Assembly (NCBI RefSeq): GCF_020073745.1 | Contig: NZ_JAIRAU010000028.1 | Span: forward strand, 310,001-374,000 | DNA length: 64,000 nt | DNA from: Nannocystis pusilla | GTDB taxonomy: Bacteria; Myxococcota_A; Polyangia; Nannocystales; Nannocystaceae | Reading direction: 5' to 3' | Part shown: positions 8,537 to 17,817 of the stretch, piece by piece | How positions within the stretch are numbered: the first letter of the stretch is position 1 | Layout: each line of letters opens with the position of its first letter | The notes under the pieces: generated by a model | The model's input: only the letters and a program-made list of their open reading frames with translations | Told to the model about the DNA's origin: nothing | The model's database searches: none | Position numbers and translations under genes: made by a program

Positions 8537-9898
8537 ATGAGCCTGCGCCGCCGCCTGCTCGTGTTCGGCGCCCTGCTCCCCGCCGCGCTGCTCGCCCTCG
8601 CCCTGTTCCTCATCGGCCTCGTCCTCGACCACCTCCTGCTCGAGTCCGTCGACCGCGGCCTCACGTTGCAGGCCGCCAGCGAGTCGGTGAGCCTGTTCGA
8701 TCGGCCAGGCCAGGACGCCCACCTCCACTTCGGCGACTCCGCCCTCGTCGCCGACCTGCAGCGCCTCCACCACCAGGGCGCGCTCTACGGCCCCGACGGC
8801 GCCCGCCTGCTCGCCTACCCCGCCGACACCGTCGCCCCCGAGCGGCTCACCGCCGCCGACGTCACCCGCGCCCCCGCCCTGCAGACCCGCGCGATCGCCC
8901 CTGGCGAGCGGATCCGCGAGCTCGCGCTCGCCATCGACTCGCCGCGCGGCGAGCCCCACGCGATCTGGCTGGCCGTCTCGCTCGCCTCCAACGACGCCGC
9001 CCTCGCCGCCTACGCGCGCGCGGCCGGCCTCATCGGCGCCGCCGTCACCGCCCTCATGCTCCTCCTGCAGATCGCCCACGCCCGCGGCCTCGTGCAGCGC
9101 GTCCAGTCGCTCCACGCCCACATGCAGCGCCTGCAGGACGGCGACTTCTCGACCTTGCCGCCGGTCGACCGCGGCACCGACGTCATCGCCAGCCTGCGCG
9201 ACGCCATCGCCGACGCCACCGACAAGCTGCGCACCGCCTCCGAGCTGCAGCACCGCCTCGTCGCCGACGCCGCCCACGAGCTGCGCACCCCGCTGACCGC
9301 CATGCGCATGGAGATCGACGTCACCCTCCGGCGCGAGCGCTCGCCCGAGCAGCTCGTCGACGCCCTCACGCGCGTGCGCACCGAGGTCGACCGCCTCGGC
9401 GAGCTCGCCAGCAAGCTGCTCGCCATGGCCACCCTGCGCCGCGCCGAGTGGGAGCGCGTCCCGATCGAAGCCGTCGCGGCCGTGCGCGCCGCCCTCGACA
9501 GCCACCGCGCCGTCGCCGAGCCGCGCGCGATCGCCTTGCAGCTGCACGCCCCGGAGCTCGCCCCGATCCGCGCCAACCCCGGCCCGCTGCGCCAGGCCGT
9601 CGACAACCTGCTCGCCAACGCCATCAAGTTCGCCCCGCCCGGCACCGCCGTCGACGTCACGATCCGCGACGGCGACAACCAGCTCGAGATCCTGGTCGAG
9701 GACCGCGGCCCCGGCGTCCCGCCCGAGCACCAGGAGACCATCTTCGCCCCGTTCCGCCGCCTGCACCGCGGCATCGACGGCGCCGGCCTCGGCCTCGCCA
9801 TCGTCCGCGAGGTCGCCGAGGCCCACGGCGGCCACGCCTGGGTCACCCCCCGCCCCGGCGGCGGCGCCTGCTTTCACCTCGTCATCGCGCGCGCCTGA
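8537..9898 (+). CDS. Membrane sensor histidine kinase
   Basis: 453 residues from the ATG at 8537. Two transmembrane segments (about 9-30 and 158-178) enclose a roughly 125-residue periplasmic sensor region. A HAMP-like linker follows, then the phospho-acceptor motif ADAAHELRTPLTAMR, the N box (DNLLANAIKFAP), the G1 box (EDRGPGVP) and the G2 box (GAGLGLAIV). It pairs with the response regulator upstream, from which it is separated by the repeat element rather than by the tight overlap seen earlier in the operon. An 80-bp piece of this gene recurs at 13419-13498. Confidence 0.9.
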   Translation: MSLRRRLLVFGALLPAALLALALFLIGLVLDHLLLESVDRGLTLQAASESVSLFDRPGQDAHLHFGDSALVADLQRLHHQGALYGPDGARLLAYPADTVAPERLTAADVTRAPALQTRAIAPGERIRELALAIDSPRGEPHAIWLAVSLASNDAALAAYARAAGLIGAAVTALMLLLQIAHARGLVQRVQSLHAHMQRLQDGDFSTLPPVDRGTDVIASLRDAIADATDKLRTASELQHRLVADAAHELRTPLTAMRMEIDVTLRRERSPEQLVDALTRVRTEVDRLGELASKLLAMATLRRAEWERVPIEAVAAVRAALDSHRAVAEPRAIALQLHAPELAPIRANPGPLRQAVDNLLANAIKFAPPGTAVDVTIRDGDNQLEILVEDRGPGVPPEHQETIFAPFRRLHRGIDGAGLGLAIVREVAEAHGGHAWVTPRPGGGACFHLVIARA

Positions 9899-10236
9899 AC
9901 CAGCGACAGCGGCAGCGACGCCTCTAGCAGCGAGAACCAGGGGCGCGGACGTGCCGCCGATCCCGCACGGAGCTGGCCGTCATCCAGCTCGCCATCGTCC
10001 GCGCGGTCCTCGACGGCCCGCATCGGCCTGTGCGGGTGCGTCCCGGCAGGCGCCTGCATTCCCGCGTCCTCGCGCACGCCGCGGACCCGCAGCGCGTGTC
10101 GTGAAAACCGTGCCCGCGCGCGGGTGAGCGCGCGGATGCACGCGCCTTCCACCGGACAACCGCCCGGACGATCGGAGAGTAATTCCACCCGTCTTCCGAG
10201 TAGGATCGCGGTTCATTGAGTAGGAAGAAACTTTCG
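9899..10236. other. Intergenic region, 338 bp
   Basis: No gene is supported. The stretch near 9960-10020 can be read as a short peptide resembling the end of a kinase G2 box (QLAIVRAVLDG), perhaps a degraded fragment. The last 60 bp are less GC-rich and probably hold the promoter of the next lipoprotein gene. Confidence 0.4.
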
Positions 10237-11694
10237 ATGAGCCAACCAATGCACAGCTCCATATGTCTCGGTGTCCTCCTGGCCACGGTCCCGTTCGCGT
10301 GCGGAGACGCCGGCGGCCGAGCCACCGCGTCCGACAGCGCGGGTCCCACGGCAGGCAGCGTCGGCACCGGCACCAGCGAGAGCGGCAGCGACAGCGACAG
10401 CGACACCGTCACGGCCGGCAGCGACGGCCAGAGCGCGGGCAGCTCGACCACCGGCGTGCCGACGACCTCGGACGGCACGGGCACCGCGACCGCCACCACC
10501 GGCGACGTCACCACCACCACCACGACCACGGGCGTCAGCGCCACGACCAGCGACACCAGCACGAGTGGTTCGACGACCGGGCCCAATTGCGACGACATGG
10601 GCGGTGGTGGCGACGCGCTCTCGGTGATCTGGATCGCCAACTCCGGCGAGGGCACCGTCTCCAAGATCGACACCAAGACCGGCCAGGAGCTCGGCCGCTA
10701 CCGCACGCGCGCCGACGCCGGCGGCTCGCCGTCACGGACCTCCGTCAATCGCCACGGAGACGTCGCCGTCGCCAATCGCACCGGCGGCGTGACCATGGTG
10801 ATCGCGCGCAAGGAGCGTTGCATCGACAAGAACAACGACGGCGTCATCCAGACCTCGACCGGCGGCGCCGATCTCCTCGCGTGGGGCGAGGACGAGTGCG
10901 TCGGCTGGCACACCGCGCTCGCCCACGGCGACAACCGCCCGGTCGCCTGGACCTCCGGCACGCTCAACCCGCAGACCTGCGAGTGGGAGAACCTCGACGT
11001 GTGGACCGGCTGGTCCGACGTGGCCCCCGGCACCGCCGTCGTCGCGCTCCTCGACGGCGACGACGGCACGATCATCCAGCAAGTCCCGATCCCCGACCTC
11101 CCGCAGCCGTGGTCCGGCTGGTACGGCTTCTACGGCGCCGCCGTCGACCAGGAGAGCAACGTCTGGCTGTCGCAGCTGCAGGGCAACAACCCGCAGCCGG
11201 CGTGGCTCGTCCGCGTCAACCGCGACGACTTCACCTACGACCACTGGGAGGTCCCGGGCGAGGGCGGCTACGGCATGACCGTCACCGCCGAGGGTTACGT
11301 GTGGCTGTGCGGCCGCAGCACCCGTCGCTTCGATCCGCTGACCGCGACCTGGGCCGACGCCCCGCTGCTCAACGGCGGTGTGCACACCGGCGGCTGCATG
11401 GGCGACGGCGAGGGCATCCTCTACCGCGGCTCCTACGCGCAGATCCACGGCATCGACACCCAGACCATGCAGGTCGTCAAGACCCTCGACGTCGGCCAGC
11501 CCGGCGACGATCACATCTGGGGCGTCGCCGTCGACTTCGACGGCAAGGTCTGGGGCGTCCCGCGCAACGGCACCCGCGCCTACAAGATCGACCCCGGCAC
11601 CGGCGCGACCGAGCTCGTGTTCCAGGGCCTCGTCTCCGCCTATACGTACTCCGACATGACCGGCTTCGCCCTCTTCAACGTCACCCCCGGCTGA
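10237..11694 (+). CDS. Beta-propeller-like lipoprotein with Ser/Thr linker
   Basis: 485 residues. The ATG at 10237 follows AGGAAG; the lipobox ends at Cys in TVPFACGD. Residues of about 25-120 are a low-complexity Ser/Thr/Gly/Asp linker. The remainder looks like a repeat-based propeller related to streptogramin-lyase/NHL-type proteins: repeated phrases such as IWIANSGEGTVSKIDTKTG, GAAVDQESNVWLSQL and WGVAVDFDGKVWGVPRNG. Such proteins in myxobacteria are surface or periplasmic; no enzyme activity is claimed. It stands alone between the kinase gene and minus-strand genes. Part of its linker resembles 13378-13418. Confidence 0.75.
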   Translation: MSQPMHSSICLGVLLATVPFACGDAGGRATASDSAGPTAGSVGTGTSESGSDSDSDTVTAGSDGQSAGSSTTGVPTTSDGTGTATATTGDVTTTTTTTGVSATTSDTSTSGSTTGPNCDDMGGGGDALSVIWIANSGEGTVSKIDTKTGQELGRYRTRADAGGSPSRTSVNRHGDVAVANRTGGVTMVIARKERCIDKNNDGVIQTSTGGADLLAWGEDECVGWHTALAHGDNRPVAWTSGTLNPQTCEWENLDVWTGWSDVAPGTAVVALLDGDDGTIIQQVPIPDLPQPWSGWYGFYGAAVDQESNVWLSQLQGNNPQPAWLVRVNRDDFTYDHWEVPGEGGYGMTVTAEGYVWLCGRSTRRFDPLTATWADAPLLNGGVHTGGCMGDGEGILYRGSYAQIHGIDTQTMQVVKTLDVGQPGDDHIWGVAVDFDGKVWGVPRNGTRAYKIDPGTGATELVFQGLVSAYTYSDMTGFALFNVTPG

Positions 11695-11720
11695 ACGCGG
11701 CGAACTCCGCACGGGGCTCG

Positions 11721-12283
11721 CTACCAGGCGTCGCGGGGCGGCAGCGCCTCGTCGCACGCCGCGTCGTCGGTCTCCGCGAGCCCCATGCATCGCAGCACCC
11801 GCGCACGCACGTCCTCGTACGCCAGCGACGGATCGGCCGCGAACGCCCGCCGCACGCCCGCCGCAGCCCGCTCGCGCTCGCGGAACACCACGTAGTCGAC
11901 GAGGTCGAACGCGTACTCGTCCGCCGGCTCGTGCAGGAGTAGCCGGCCCGCGATGTCGCAGGCCGCCTGCGGCCCGTATTCGCCGCCCGCCAGCCAGAGG
12001 TCGAGCACCATGAGCAGCAGCTCCCGCGACCATCACGCTCTACACGGCGGTGTTCGCCCCCGAGTTCGCGTGGTCCGCCGAGGACCCGCACGAACAGCAC
12101 GAACGCGAACGGCACCGCGCCCAGCACGATCAGCCCGTCGTCCATCCTGACCGCGGACGCGCCGAGGACCGCCGCGACGACCGCCGCGGCCGCGAACACG
12201 TAGACCTTGGCTCGCCCCGAGGGCTCGGGGACATCGGGGTCGCGTGCGTCGTCGCGCGTCTCGATGTGCGGGTGTCGGTCCAT
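11721..12283 (-). pseudogene. Small membrane protein gene, apparently frameshifted
   Basis: An ATG at 12283 with a strong GAGGAGG ribosome site starts MDRHPHIETRDDARD, followed by two hydrophobic segments (VYVFAAAAVVAAVLGASA and LIVLGAVPFAFVLFVRV). That frame then turns into unnatural Ser/Cys/Arg-rich sequence with no early stop. A natural-looking sequence resumes in another frame from about 12030 (RELLLMVLDLWLAGG) and ends at 11721. The simplest reading is one gene with a frameshift near 12012-12032. Two overlapping genes or a sequencing error are alternatives; the second part has its own ATG at 12011. Confidence 0.45.
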
Positions 12284-12456
12284 GGCCGCCTCCTCGCGCG
12301 CCTGCGTCGCGCAGCAAGACGGCCCGCCACGCCCGTCAGGTGCGAGATGCCTCTGCCACCCAGCGAGCCTGGCGGGCCGCCCGCAGGCGAGCAGACCCAG
12401 CCATGGCTGACACCGCCACGCCCCCGGACGTATCGCCGCCGGCACTGCTCCAAAGT

Positions 12457-12484
12457 ACATGTTCTCGAGGACAGGACCGGTCTC
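12457..12484. repeat. 14-bp-phase element, 2 units
   Basis: Units ACATGTTCTCGAGG (12457) and ACAGGACCGGTCTC (12471). It lies 45 bp beyond the 3' end of the minus-strand lipoprotein gene. The rest of 12284-12528 shows no gene. Confidence 0.7.
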
Positions 12485-12528
12485 CGTCTACACATTTTCC
12501 GACCTGAACGGGCGACGCGAGCCGCGAC

Positions 12529-13263
12529 TCACGGGCATATCTGGTTGAGCTGCGGGCAGTAGACGGCGTCGACCGTGCCGGCGACGTCCCAGCCCTCGGC
12601 GACGAGGGTGAACGACAGCTCCGCGCGCGCGTCGGTCTCGACGACCGGATCGCCCGGCGTGCACCAACTCGGCCGGTGCGCCTCGTCGATCGCCACGATC
12701 TCGACCTCGCCTTCCACCTCCGCCAGGATGCCCTGCGCGTCGATCGCGTAGAAGACCGCCGGCTGCTTGCCGGGCGTGGAGCCCTCCGGCCAGATCTGCA
12801 GTTGCGGCCCGAAATGCGAGTCGATCTGCGACGGATCTTCGTAGACGAGGACCTCGCTCCCGCCGCACTCGCCGCCGTGCACGGCAAACCACGCCCACGT
12901 CAACGCGATCGCACCGAGCGGCGTCTCGCCGCTGACCTCCGCGTTGGCGGCAGGCGGCACCATACAGCAGCTAGGCAGCGCCCCGCCCGTCGTGTCGGTC
13001 GAGCTCGTCGTCGTCGTCGACTCGAGCGTCGTGCCGTCACCGGTCGACGACGTCGTCACCGGCTCCACGCCGGTGCTCGCCGTCGCCGGCGCCGCGTCCG
13101 TCGTGGTCGAACCGACCGTCGTCGTCGGATCGACGGTCGTCGTGCCGGCGTCGCTGCTCGTGCCGCTCGCGGTCGTCGACGCCGCATCCGTGTCCGTGCT
13201 CGTCGACGGGATGCCAGGCCCGCACGACACCATCACGAGGAGGAAGTACCAGCCGCCACGCAT
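12529..13263 (-). CDS. Lipoprotein with Thr/Ser linker
   Basis: 244 residues. MRGGWYFLLVMVSCGPG is a signal peptide with lipobox ending at Cys14. Residues of about 18-95 are a Thr/Ser/Asp/Ala linker. The globular part starts with SCCMVPP and has six cysteines, suggesting a disulfide-stabilised extracytoplasmic domain. It has about the same architecture as the lipoprotein at 15741-16445. Function not recognised. Confidence 0.7.
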   Translation of the reverse strand: MRGGWYFLLVMVSCGPGIPSTSTDTDAASTTASGTSSDAGTTTVDPTTTVGSTTTDAAPATASTGVEPVTTSSTGDGTTLESTTTTSSTDTTGGALPSCCMVPPAANAEVSGETPLGAIALTWAWFAVHGGECGGSEVLVYEDPSQIDSHFGPQLQIWPEGSTPGKQPAVFYAIDAQGILAEVEGEVEIVAIDEAHRPSWCTPGDPVVETDARAELSFTLVAEGWDVAGTVDAVYCPQLNQICP

Positions 13264-13377
13264 TCCTCGGGGACGCTAGCAAATCGCAGCTCGCCTCGCC
13301 ACCGGCGGCTCGATGCGCTCGAGTTCAGGCGGGCAGCAGCGGATCACCGGCCGCGAACGGCGGCAGATCGCGCGTCC

Positions 13378-13498
13378 ACGCCACGACCACCGACACCACC
13401 ACGATTGATTCGACGCCCGAAGTCGACCGCCTCGGCGAGCTCGCCAGCAAGCTGCTCGCCATGGCCGCCCTGCGTCGCGCCGAGTGGGAGCGCGTCCC
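13378..13498 (+). pseudogene. Mosaic of two copied gene fragments
   Basis: Bases 13419-13498 match the histidine kinase gene at 9383-9462 over 80 ungapped bases with 3 differences (the segment coding VDRLGELASKLLAMA). Directly before it, about 13378-13418 resembles 10547-10587 in the Ser/Thr linker of the propeller lipoprotein. Two non-adjacent pieces are thus joined in an order different from their source. It has no start or complete domain and is not expected to be functional. Confidence 0.7.
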
Positions 13499-13560
13499 AT
13501 CGACGCCGTCGCCGCCTGCACGTGTAGCATCGAGGCCCGTGGCGACACTGTCCGCTCGAC

Positions 13561-15666
13561 ATGTCTCCGCCCCGGCTCCTCCGCCCCTTCGCCCTCGCTC
13601 CTCTGCTGCTGCTCTCCGCCGCCTGCACGCCCCCCGCAGGCCCGCAGGCGCCCCCCTCGTTGGCCTCTGAGCCCAACCTCGCCCCACGCCCGACCTTGAC
13701 CGCGCGCGACCCGATCGGCGCCGAGGTCCTCGCCACCATGGATCCGAGCGTCGACCCGTGTGTCGACTTCTACCACCACGCCTGCGGCGGCTGGCTCGCC
13801 AGCACCCCGCGTCCGCCGGACAAGCCGATCTACGGCCGCGGCTTCCAGGGGCTGGCGGAGCGCAACAACCTCGTGCTGCGCGACATCCTCGAGACCGCCG
13901 CGCGGGGCGAGCACCGGCGCCCCGGCGACGCCAAGCTCGGCGCCGTCTGGCAGGCGTGCATGGACGAGGAGGCCCGCGACCGGGCGGGCATCACCCCGCT
14001 CGCGCCGGGGCTCGCGGTGATCGAGCGGGTCAAGGACCAGGCCAGCCTGATGCGCGCTCTCGGCGAGCTGCACCGCGACTACTTCATGGGCTTCGGGCCG
14101 CTCTGGATCCTCAGCGTCGATCCCGACGCCCGTAACCCCGACCGCTACGTGGCGAGGCTCCAGCAGGGCGGCCTGGGCCTGCCGGGCCGTGAATTCTACC
14201 GCGAACCCGCGCACTCCGAGATCCGGGCCGCTTACCAGCGGCACGTCGCGCGCATGCTCGGCTTCCTCGGCGAGGCCCCGGGGGCCGCGGACGCGCTGGC
14301 GGCCAAGATCGTCGCCTTCGAGACCGAGTTGGCCGACCGCTCCGTCTCGCTGGCCGAGCTCCGCCAGCTCGACAAGGTCTACAACCCGCTCGGCGTGACC
14401 GGCCTGAAGGCCCTCGACCGGGCGACGCCGTGGTCGCAGTACTTCGCCGGGCTCGGCTATCCGCACATCGGAGCCGACCTCCACGTCATGACGCCGAACT
14501 ACTTCCGCGAGCTCGGCCCGCTGCTGCGCAAGACCGGCATCGCCACCGTCCGGGCCTATCTGCGCTGGCACTTGCTCCGCGGGTCGGCGGTCTTCCTCAG
14601 CCGGGAGATCGACGCGGCCGAATTCGAGTTCACCCGCGTGCTGACCGGCGCCAGGGAGCTTCAGCCGCTGTGGGAGCGCTGCGTCGAGATCATCAACGTG
14701 GCCATGGCCGAGCAGGTCGGCCAGGCCTTCGTCGAGCGGACGTTCACCGGCGAGAGCAAGGCGATCGCGCTGGAGATGATCGACCACGTCGAGCGCGCCT
14801 TCGCGGCGGGCCTCGAGAAGCTGTCGTGGATGGACCCGGACACCCGCGCCCGCGCGAACGAGAAGCTGAGCACCCTGACCAACAAGATCGGCTACCCGGA
14901 GCCCTGGCTCGATTACGGCCCCGTGTCCGTCTCACCCACGGAGCACATGCGCAACATGTTCGCGCTGGCCACCTTCCTGTTCGTCCGTCAGGCCGACCGG
15001 ATCGGCAAGGCGGTCGACCGACGCGAGTGGCGCATGCCGGCCGCCGTGGTCAACGCCTACTACGATCACGCCAACGAGATGGTGTTCCCCGCCGGCGTCC
15101 TCCAGCCGCCGTTCTTCAGCCGCGAGTTCCCGATGGCGATGAACTTCGGCGGCATCGGCATGGTGATGGGCCACGAGTTGGTCCACGGCTTCGACGACAT
15201 CGGCCGCAACTTCGACGCCCGCGGCGTGCTGCGCGAATGGTGGCAGCCCGCCGCGGTCCAGCGCTTCGAGGCCCAGACGCGCTGCATCGAGGACCTCTAC
15301 GGACGCATCGAGGTGCTGCCCGGGGCCAGGCTCGACGGCAAGCGGACCCTCGGCGAGAACATCGCCGACTTCGGCGCCATCAAGGTGGCCCACGCCGCCT
15401 ACCGCAGCTGGCGGCGCCAGCGGCACGAGCCGCCGCGGATCGACGGCATCAGCGACGACCAGCTGTTCTTCCTCGGCTACGCCCAGGCGTGGTGCACCCA
15501 GATCACCGACGAGAAGCTGCGCCTGCAGGCCGCCACCGACGCCCACAGCCCGGAGCAGCAGCGCGTCAACGTGCCGCTGACGCACCTCCCGGCGTTCTGG
15601 GAGGCCTATCAGTGCGCCCCCGGCACGCCGATGCACGCCGGCGCGTCCGCCTGCGAGGTCTGGTGA
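13561..15666 (+). CDS. M13 (neprilysin-like) zinc metallopeptidase, lipoprotein
   Basis: 701 residues. The signal peptide ends in lipobox LLSAAC. The catalytic domain shows the NAYYDHANE substrate-binding segment, the zinc motif HELVH (538-542) and the second zinc ligand motif ENIAD (599-603). The C-terminal CEVW is also typical. Family members cleave peptides on the outside of the membrane. The N-terminal VDPCVDFYHHACGGW is the usual M13 entry sequence. No partner gene is evident nearby. Confidence 0.92.
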   Translation: MSPPRLLRPFALAPLLLLSAACTPPAGPQAPPSLASEPNLAPRPTLTARDPIGAEVLATMDPSVDPCVDFYHHACGGWLASTPRPPDKPIYGRGFQGLAERNNLVLRDILETAARGEHRRPGDAKLGAVWQACMDEEARDRAGITPLAPGLAVIERVKDQASLMRALGELHRDYFMGFGPLWILSVDPDARNPDRYVARLQQGGLGLPGREFYREPAHSEIRAAYQRHVARMLGFLGEAPGAADALAAKIVAFETELADRSVSLAELRQLDKVYNPLGVTGLKALDRATPWSQYFAGLGYPHIGADLHVMTPNYFRELGPLLRKTGIATVRAYLRWHLLRGSAVFLSREIDAAEFEFTRVLTGARELQPLWERCVEIINVAMAEQVGQAFVERTFTGESKAIALEMIDHVERAFAAGLEKLSWMDPDTRARANEKLSTLTNKIGYPEPWLDYGPVSVSPTEHMRNMFALATFLFVRQADRIGKAVDRREWRMPAAVVNAYYDHANEMVFPAGVLQPPFFSREFPMAMNFGGIGMVMGHELVHGFDDIGRNFDARGVLREWWQPAAVQRFEAQTRCIEDLYGRIEVLPGARLDGKRTLGENIADFGAIKVAHAAYRSWRRQRHEPPRIDGISDDQLFFLGYAQAWCTQITDEKLRLQAATDAHSPEQQRVNVPLTHLPAFWEAYQCAPGTPMHAGASACEVW

Positions 15667-15740
15667 GCGCGGGCTCGCCTCGCATCAACCTGGCTCTTCG
15701 ATCAGGTAGCCATGAGCCCGCGCCCAGCTCGCCGTCGCGC

Positions 15741-16445
15741 TCACGGCAGGTCGCACAGCGTCTCGCCGTTGCTCAGGCCCTCGCAGCTGATGCAGGGCGT
15801 GCCGAGCAAGTCCAAACAATTGTCGACCGGGGCCAGGCTCGCGCAATTCGCCTTGCTCATGATCGGGTTGCCGAGGCTGTCGAACCAGATCTCCTCGATC
15901 ATGTACGAGCGGGCGGCGACGCCGATGTAGCCGCGGCCGACGTCGCTGTCGATCCCCTGCAGCCACACGACCACCTGGAACGGCTGCTCGGCGGCCGCGG
16001 CATCGAGGGCGCAGGTATGGGCGGCCTGCCACTCCTCCATGGTGCTGTTCCACGGATCGACGATGCCGCAGTCCAGCACGTCGCCCCCCAGCGCGTGCGC
16101 ACGCTCGGTGGTAGTCTCGACCAGATCGCACACGAGGCCGTCGGTGGTGGTGTCGCCGGTGGTGTCGTCAGTCGTGCCTTCGGTCGCGGGACCCTCGGTC
16201 GTGCCCTCGGTCGTCGCGCTGGTGGTGGTGTCGTCGGTCGTGGGACCGGTCGGGCTGGTGCTCGCGCTGGTGGTGGGGGCGGTCGAGGTGCCGGCGTCGT
16301 CGGTGGTCGAGGTGCCCGCGGAGTCGGTGCCCGTCTCCGTGGCGGTCGAGGTGGGGCTGTCGGTGGTGTCGCTGTTCGGCCCGGGGCCGCACGCAGCCAG
16401 GACGAGGACGAACGCGAGAGGACGAGAAGGACAAGCGATGAACAT
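15741..16445 (-). CDS. Lipoprotein with Thr/Ser linker
   Basis: 234 residues from the ATG at 16445: MFIACPSRPLAFVLVLAACGPG with lipobox LAAC. A Thr/Ser/Asp/Gly-rich linker of about 75 residues follows. The globular part contains at least six Cys (in VCDLV, LDCGIV, HTCALD, NCASL, NCLDLL and CISCEG), likely disulfide-bonded. Longer upstream starts would run through a repeat element and are rejected. Function not recognised. Confidence 0.7.
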   Translation of the reverse strand: MFIACPSRPLAFVLVLAACGPGPNSDTTDSPTSTATETGTDSAGTSTTDDAGTSTAPTTSASTSPTGPTTDDTTTSATTEGTTEGPATEGTTDDTTGDTTTDGLVCDLVETTTERAHALGGDVLDCGIVDPWNSTMEEWQAAHTCALDAAAAEQPFQVVVWLQGIDSDVGRGYIGVAARSYMIEEIWFDSLGNPIMSKANCASLAPVDNCLDLLGTPCISCEGLSNGETLCDLP

Positions 16446-16759
16446 GGGGCGCAGCCTAACCCGACGGCGACCCGCCTCAGCAGACATTTGCCGCGAGGCG
16501 GCGTCGTGGCTCCAACTGCTGCCGGATGAGCTCGCGCCGCGGTTCGGGGCCGGCCGGAGACGGAGCGTCGGTGTCGCACCGACGAAGCCCCAGGTGCTCG
16601 GATGGACATGTCTTTTCAAGCATGTTCCTTGAGACCGAATGATGGCGCATCGCACTCGCGCCCGCCCCTGCACATGCGGTCAGCGTCACGGTTGTCGTTG
16701 GCCGGGTGCGATGCTGCCTCCGAGCTCGTCACGCCGGCCGTTCGGCCTGCCCCCACCTG
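16446..16759. other. Intergenic region, 314 bp
   Basis: Upstream region of the minus-strand lipoprotein and downstream region of the next minus-strand gene. It holds one repeat array (16592-16633) and no supported gene. Confidence 0.5.
16592..16633. repeat. 14-bp-phase hairpin element, 3 units
   Basis: Units start at 16592, 16606 and 16620, with cores AGGTGCTC, ACATGTCT and GCATGTTC. GGACATG can pair with CATGTTCC with one bulge. Confidence 0.75.
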
Positions 16760-17779
16760 CTAGCGATTAAAGACAAGGAGTTCTCCGCCGCGCGAGACAA
16801 CGAAGCCGGCGCCCGACGGCAACGCACCGGGTGGATGGATCTTCCCGATCGAGGCCCACAGCCGGCACTCCCGCCACGTCGATCCGTCGTCCTCGCTGTG
16901 AAGATAGATCCATCCTTCGTAGATCTCGCCTGGTGAGGTCGTCGCAGGCTTGCTGAGCACGCGTATGGTCGCTCCCTCGACCGAGAGATGAACCGGCTCC
17001 CCGGTCGTCGGGATCGCCGGGCCGTCTTCAAGCGCCCCATCGCGCACGCGGGCCACGATCGGCGAGGAATTGCGCATGACGCTCACCCATTCACCGTCGA
17101 TGGCGCTCACACGCTCGCCCATCAAGTCCGTCGTCCAATGCTGCCCGCCGTCATCGGTCCACACCAACGTGTCCCCATACACCATCAGGCGCCCGCCTTG
17201 GGCGGCGAGACGTGTGCGAATTCCAATATCGACAGGAGGGCTGATCGGATCCCAGGACTGCCCTCCGTCCCTGGACCGGAGCAAGTCCCGCGATCCGTAT
17301 AACCACAGACTGCCGTCAGCGACAACGAGGCCCCGGGCGCTCTTCGTGGGGACCGAAGCTCGCGGTCGCCATGAGGCTCCTCCATCGTTCGAGTGCAGCA
17401 GCACATATTCGCCGAAGCTCGGCCTCGCCAGGGCCCAGCCCCCGGAATCGTCCTCAGCGAGCGCCAGTACCGCCCCTGGCCCCTTGTGCACGCGCTGGAG
17501 GCCGCCTGTCGACCGCCAGCGATAGATCGCAGCCGAACTCTCGTCTCCTCCCAGCCCTCCCCCCCACCAACCGGCGACGAGGGCCTGGGCCCGCGTCGAC
17601 GCTCGCACGTCCCCGGTGTGGAACCCCCAATCTGCCATGGGATACCTTTGCCACATCGCCAGCAGTCCGGAGTCCTCGCGCTGCTTCACAGCCGAATGCT
17701 GATCGCCCGGGGCATTGCCTCCATGGCAGCCCCAGCTTGCGACCGCCACGGCGAACATCACGATGTTTTTACCACCCAT
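16760..17779 (-). CDS. BNR/sialidase-like repeat lipoprotein
   Basis: 339 residues from the ATG at 17779 (GAGG upstream): MGGKNIVMFAVAVASWGC with lipobox ending at Cys18. The body contains several Asp-box (BNR) style motifs, for example SNDGGASWRPR, SRDGGQSWDP, TDDGGQHWTT and SEDDGSTWRE, which mark six- or seven-bladed propellers related to sialidases and YCF48-type proteins. No catalytic residues can be assigned. Base composition is a little less GC-rich than its neighbours. It starts 38 bp after the lipase maturation factor gene and may be co-transcribed. Confidence 0.75.
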   Translation of the reverse strand: MGGKNIVMFAVAVASWGCHGGNAPGDQHSAVKQREDSGLLAMWQRYPMADWGFHTGDVRASTRAQALVAGWWGGGLGGDESSAAIYRWRSTGGLQRVHKGPGAVLALAEDDSGGWALARPSFGEYVLLHSNDGGASWRPRASVPTKSARGLVVADGSLWLYGSRDLLRSRDGGQSWDPISPPVDIGIRTRLAAQGGRLMVYGDTLVWTDDGGQHWTTDLMGERVSAIDGEWVSVMRNSSPIVARVRDGALEDGPAIPTTGEPVHLSVEGATIRVLSKPATTSPGEIYEGWIYLHSEDDGSTWRECRLWASIGKIHPPGALPSGAGFVVSRGGELLVFNR

Positions 17780-17817
17780 GATACGGCCTCGGGTCGACGA
17801 GGAATTGTTCGACTTCA

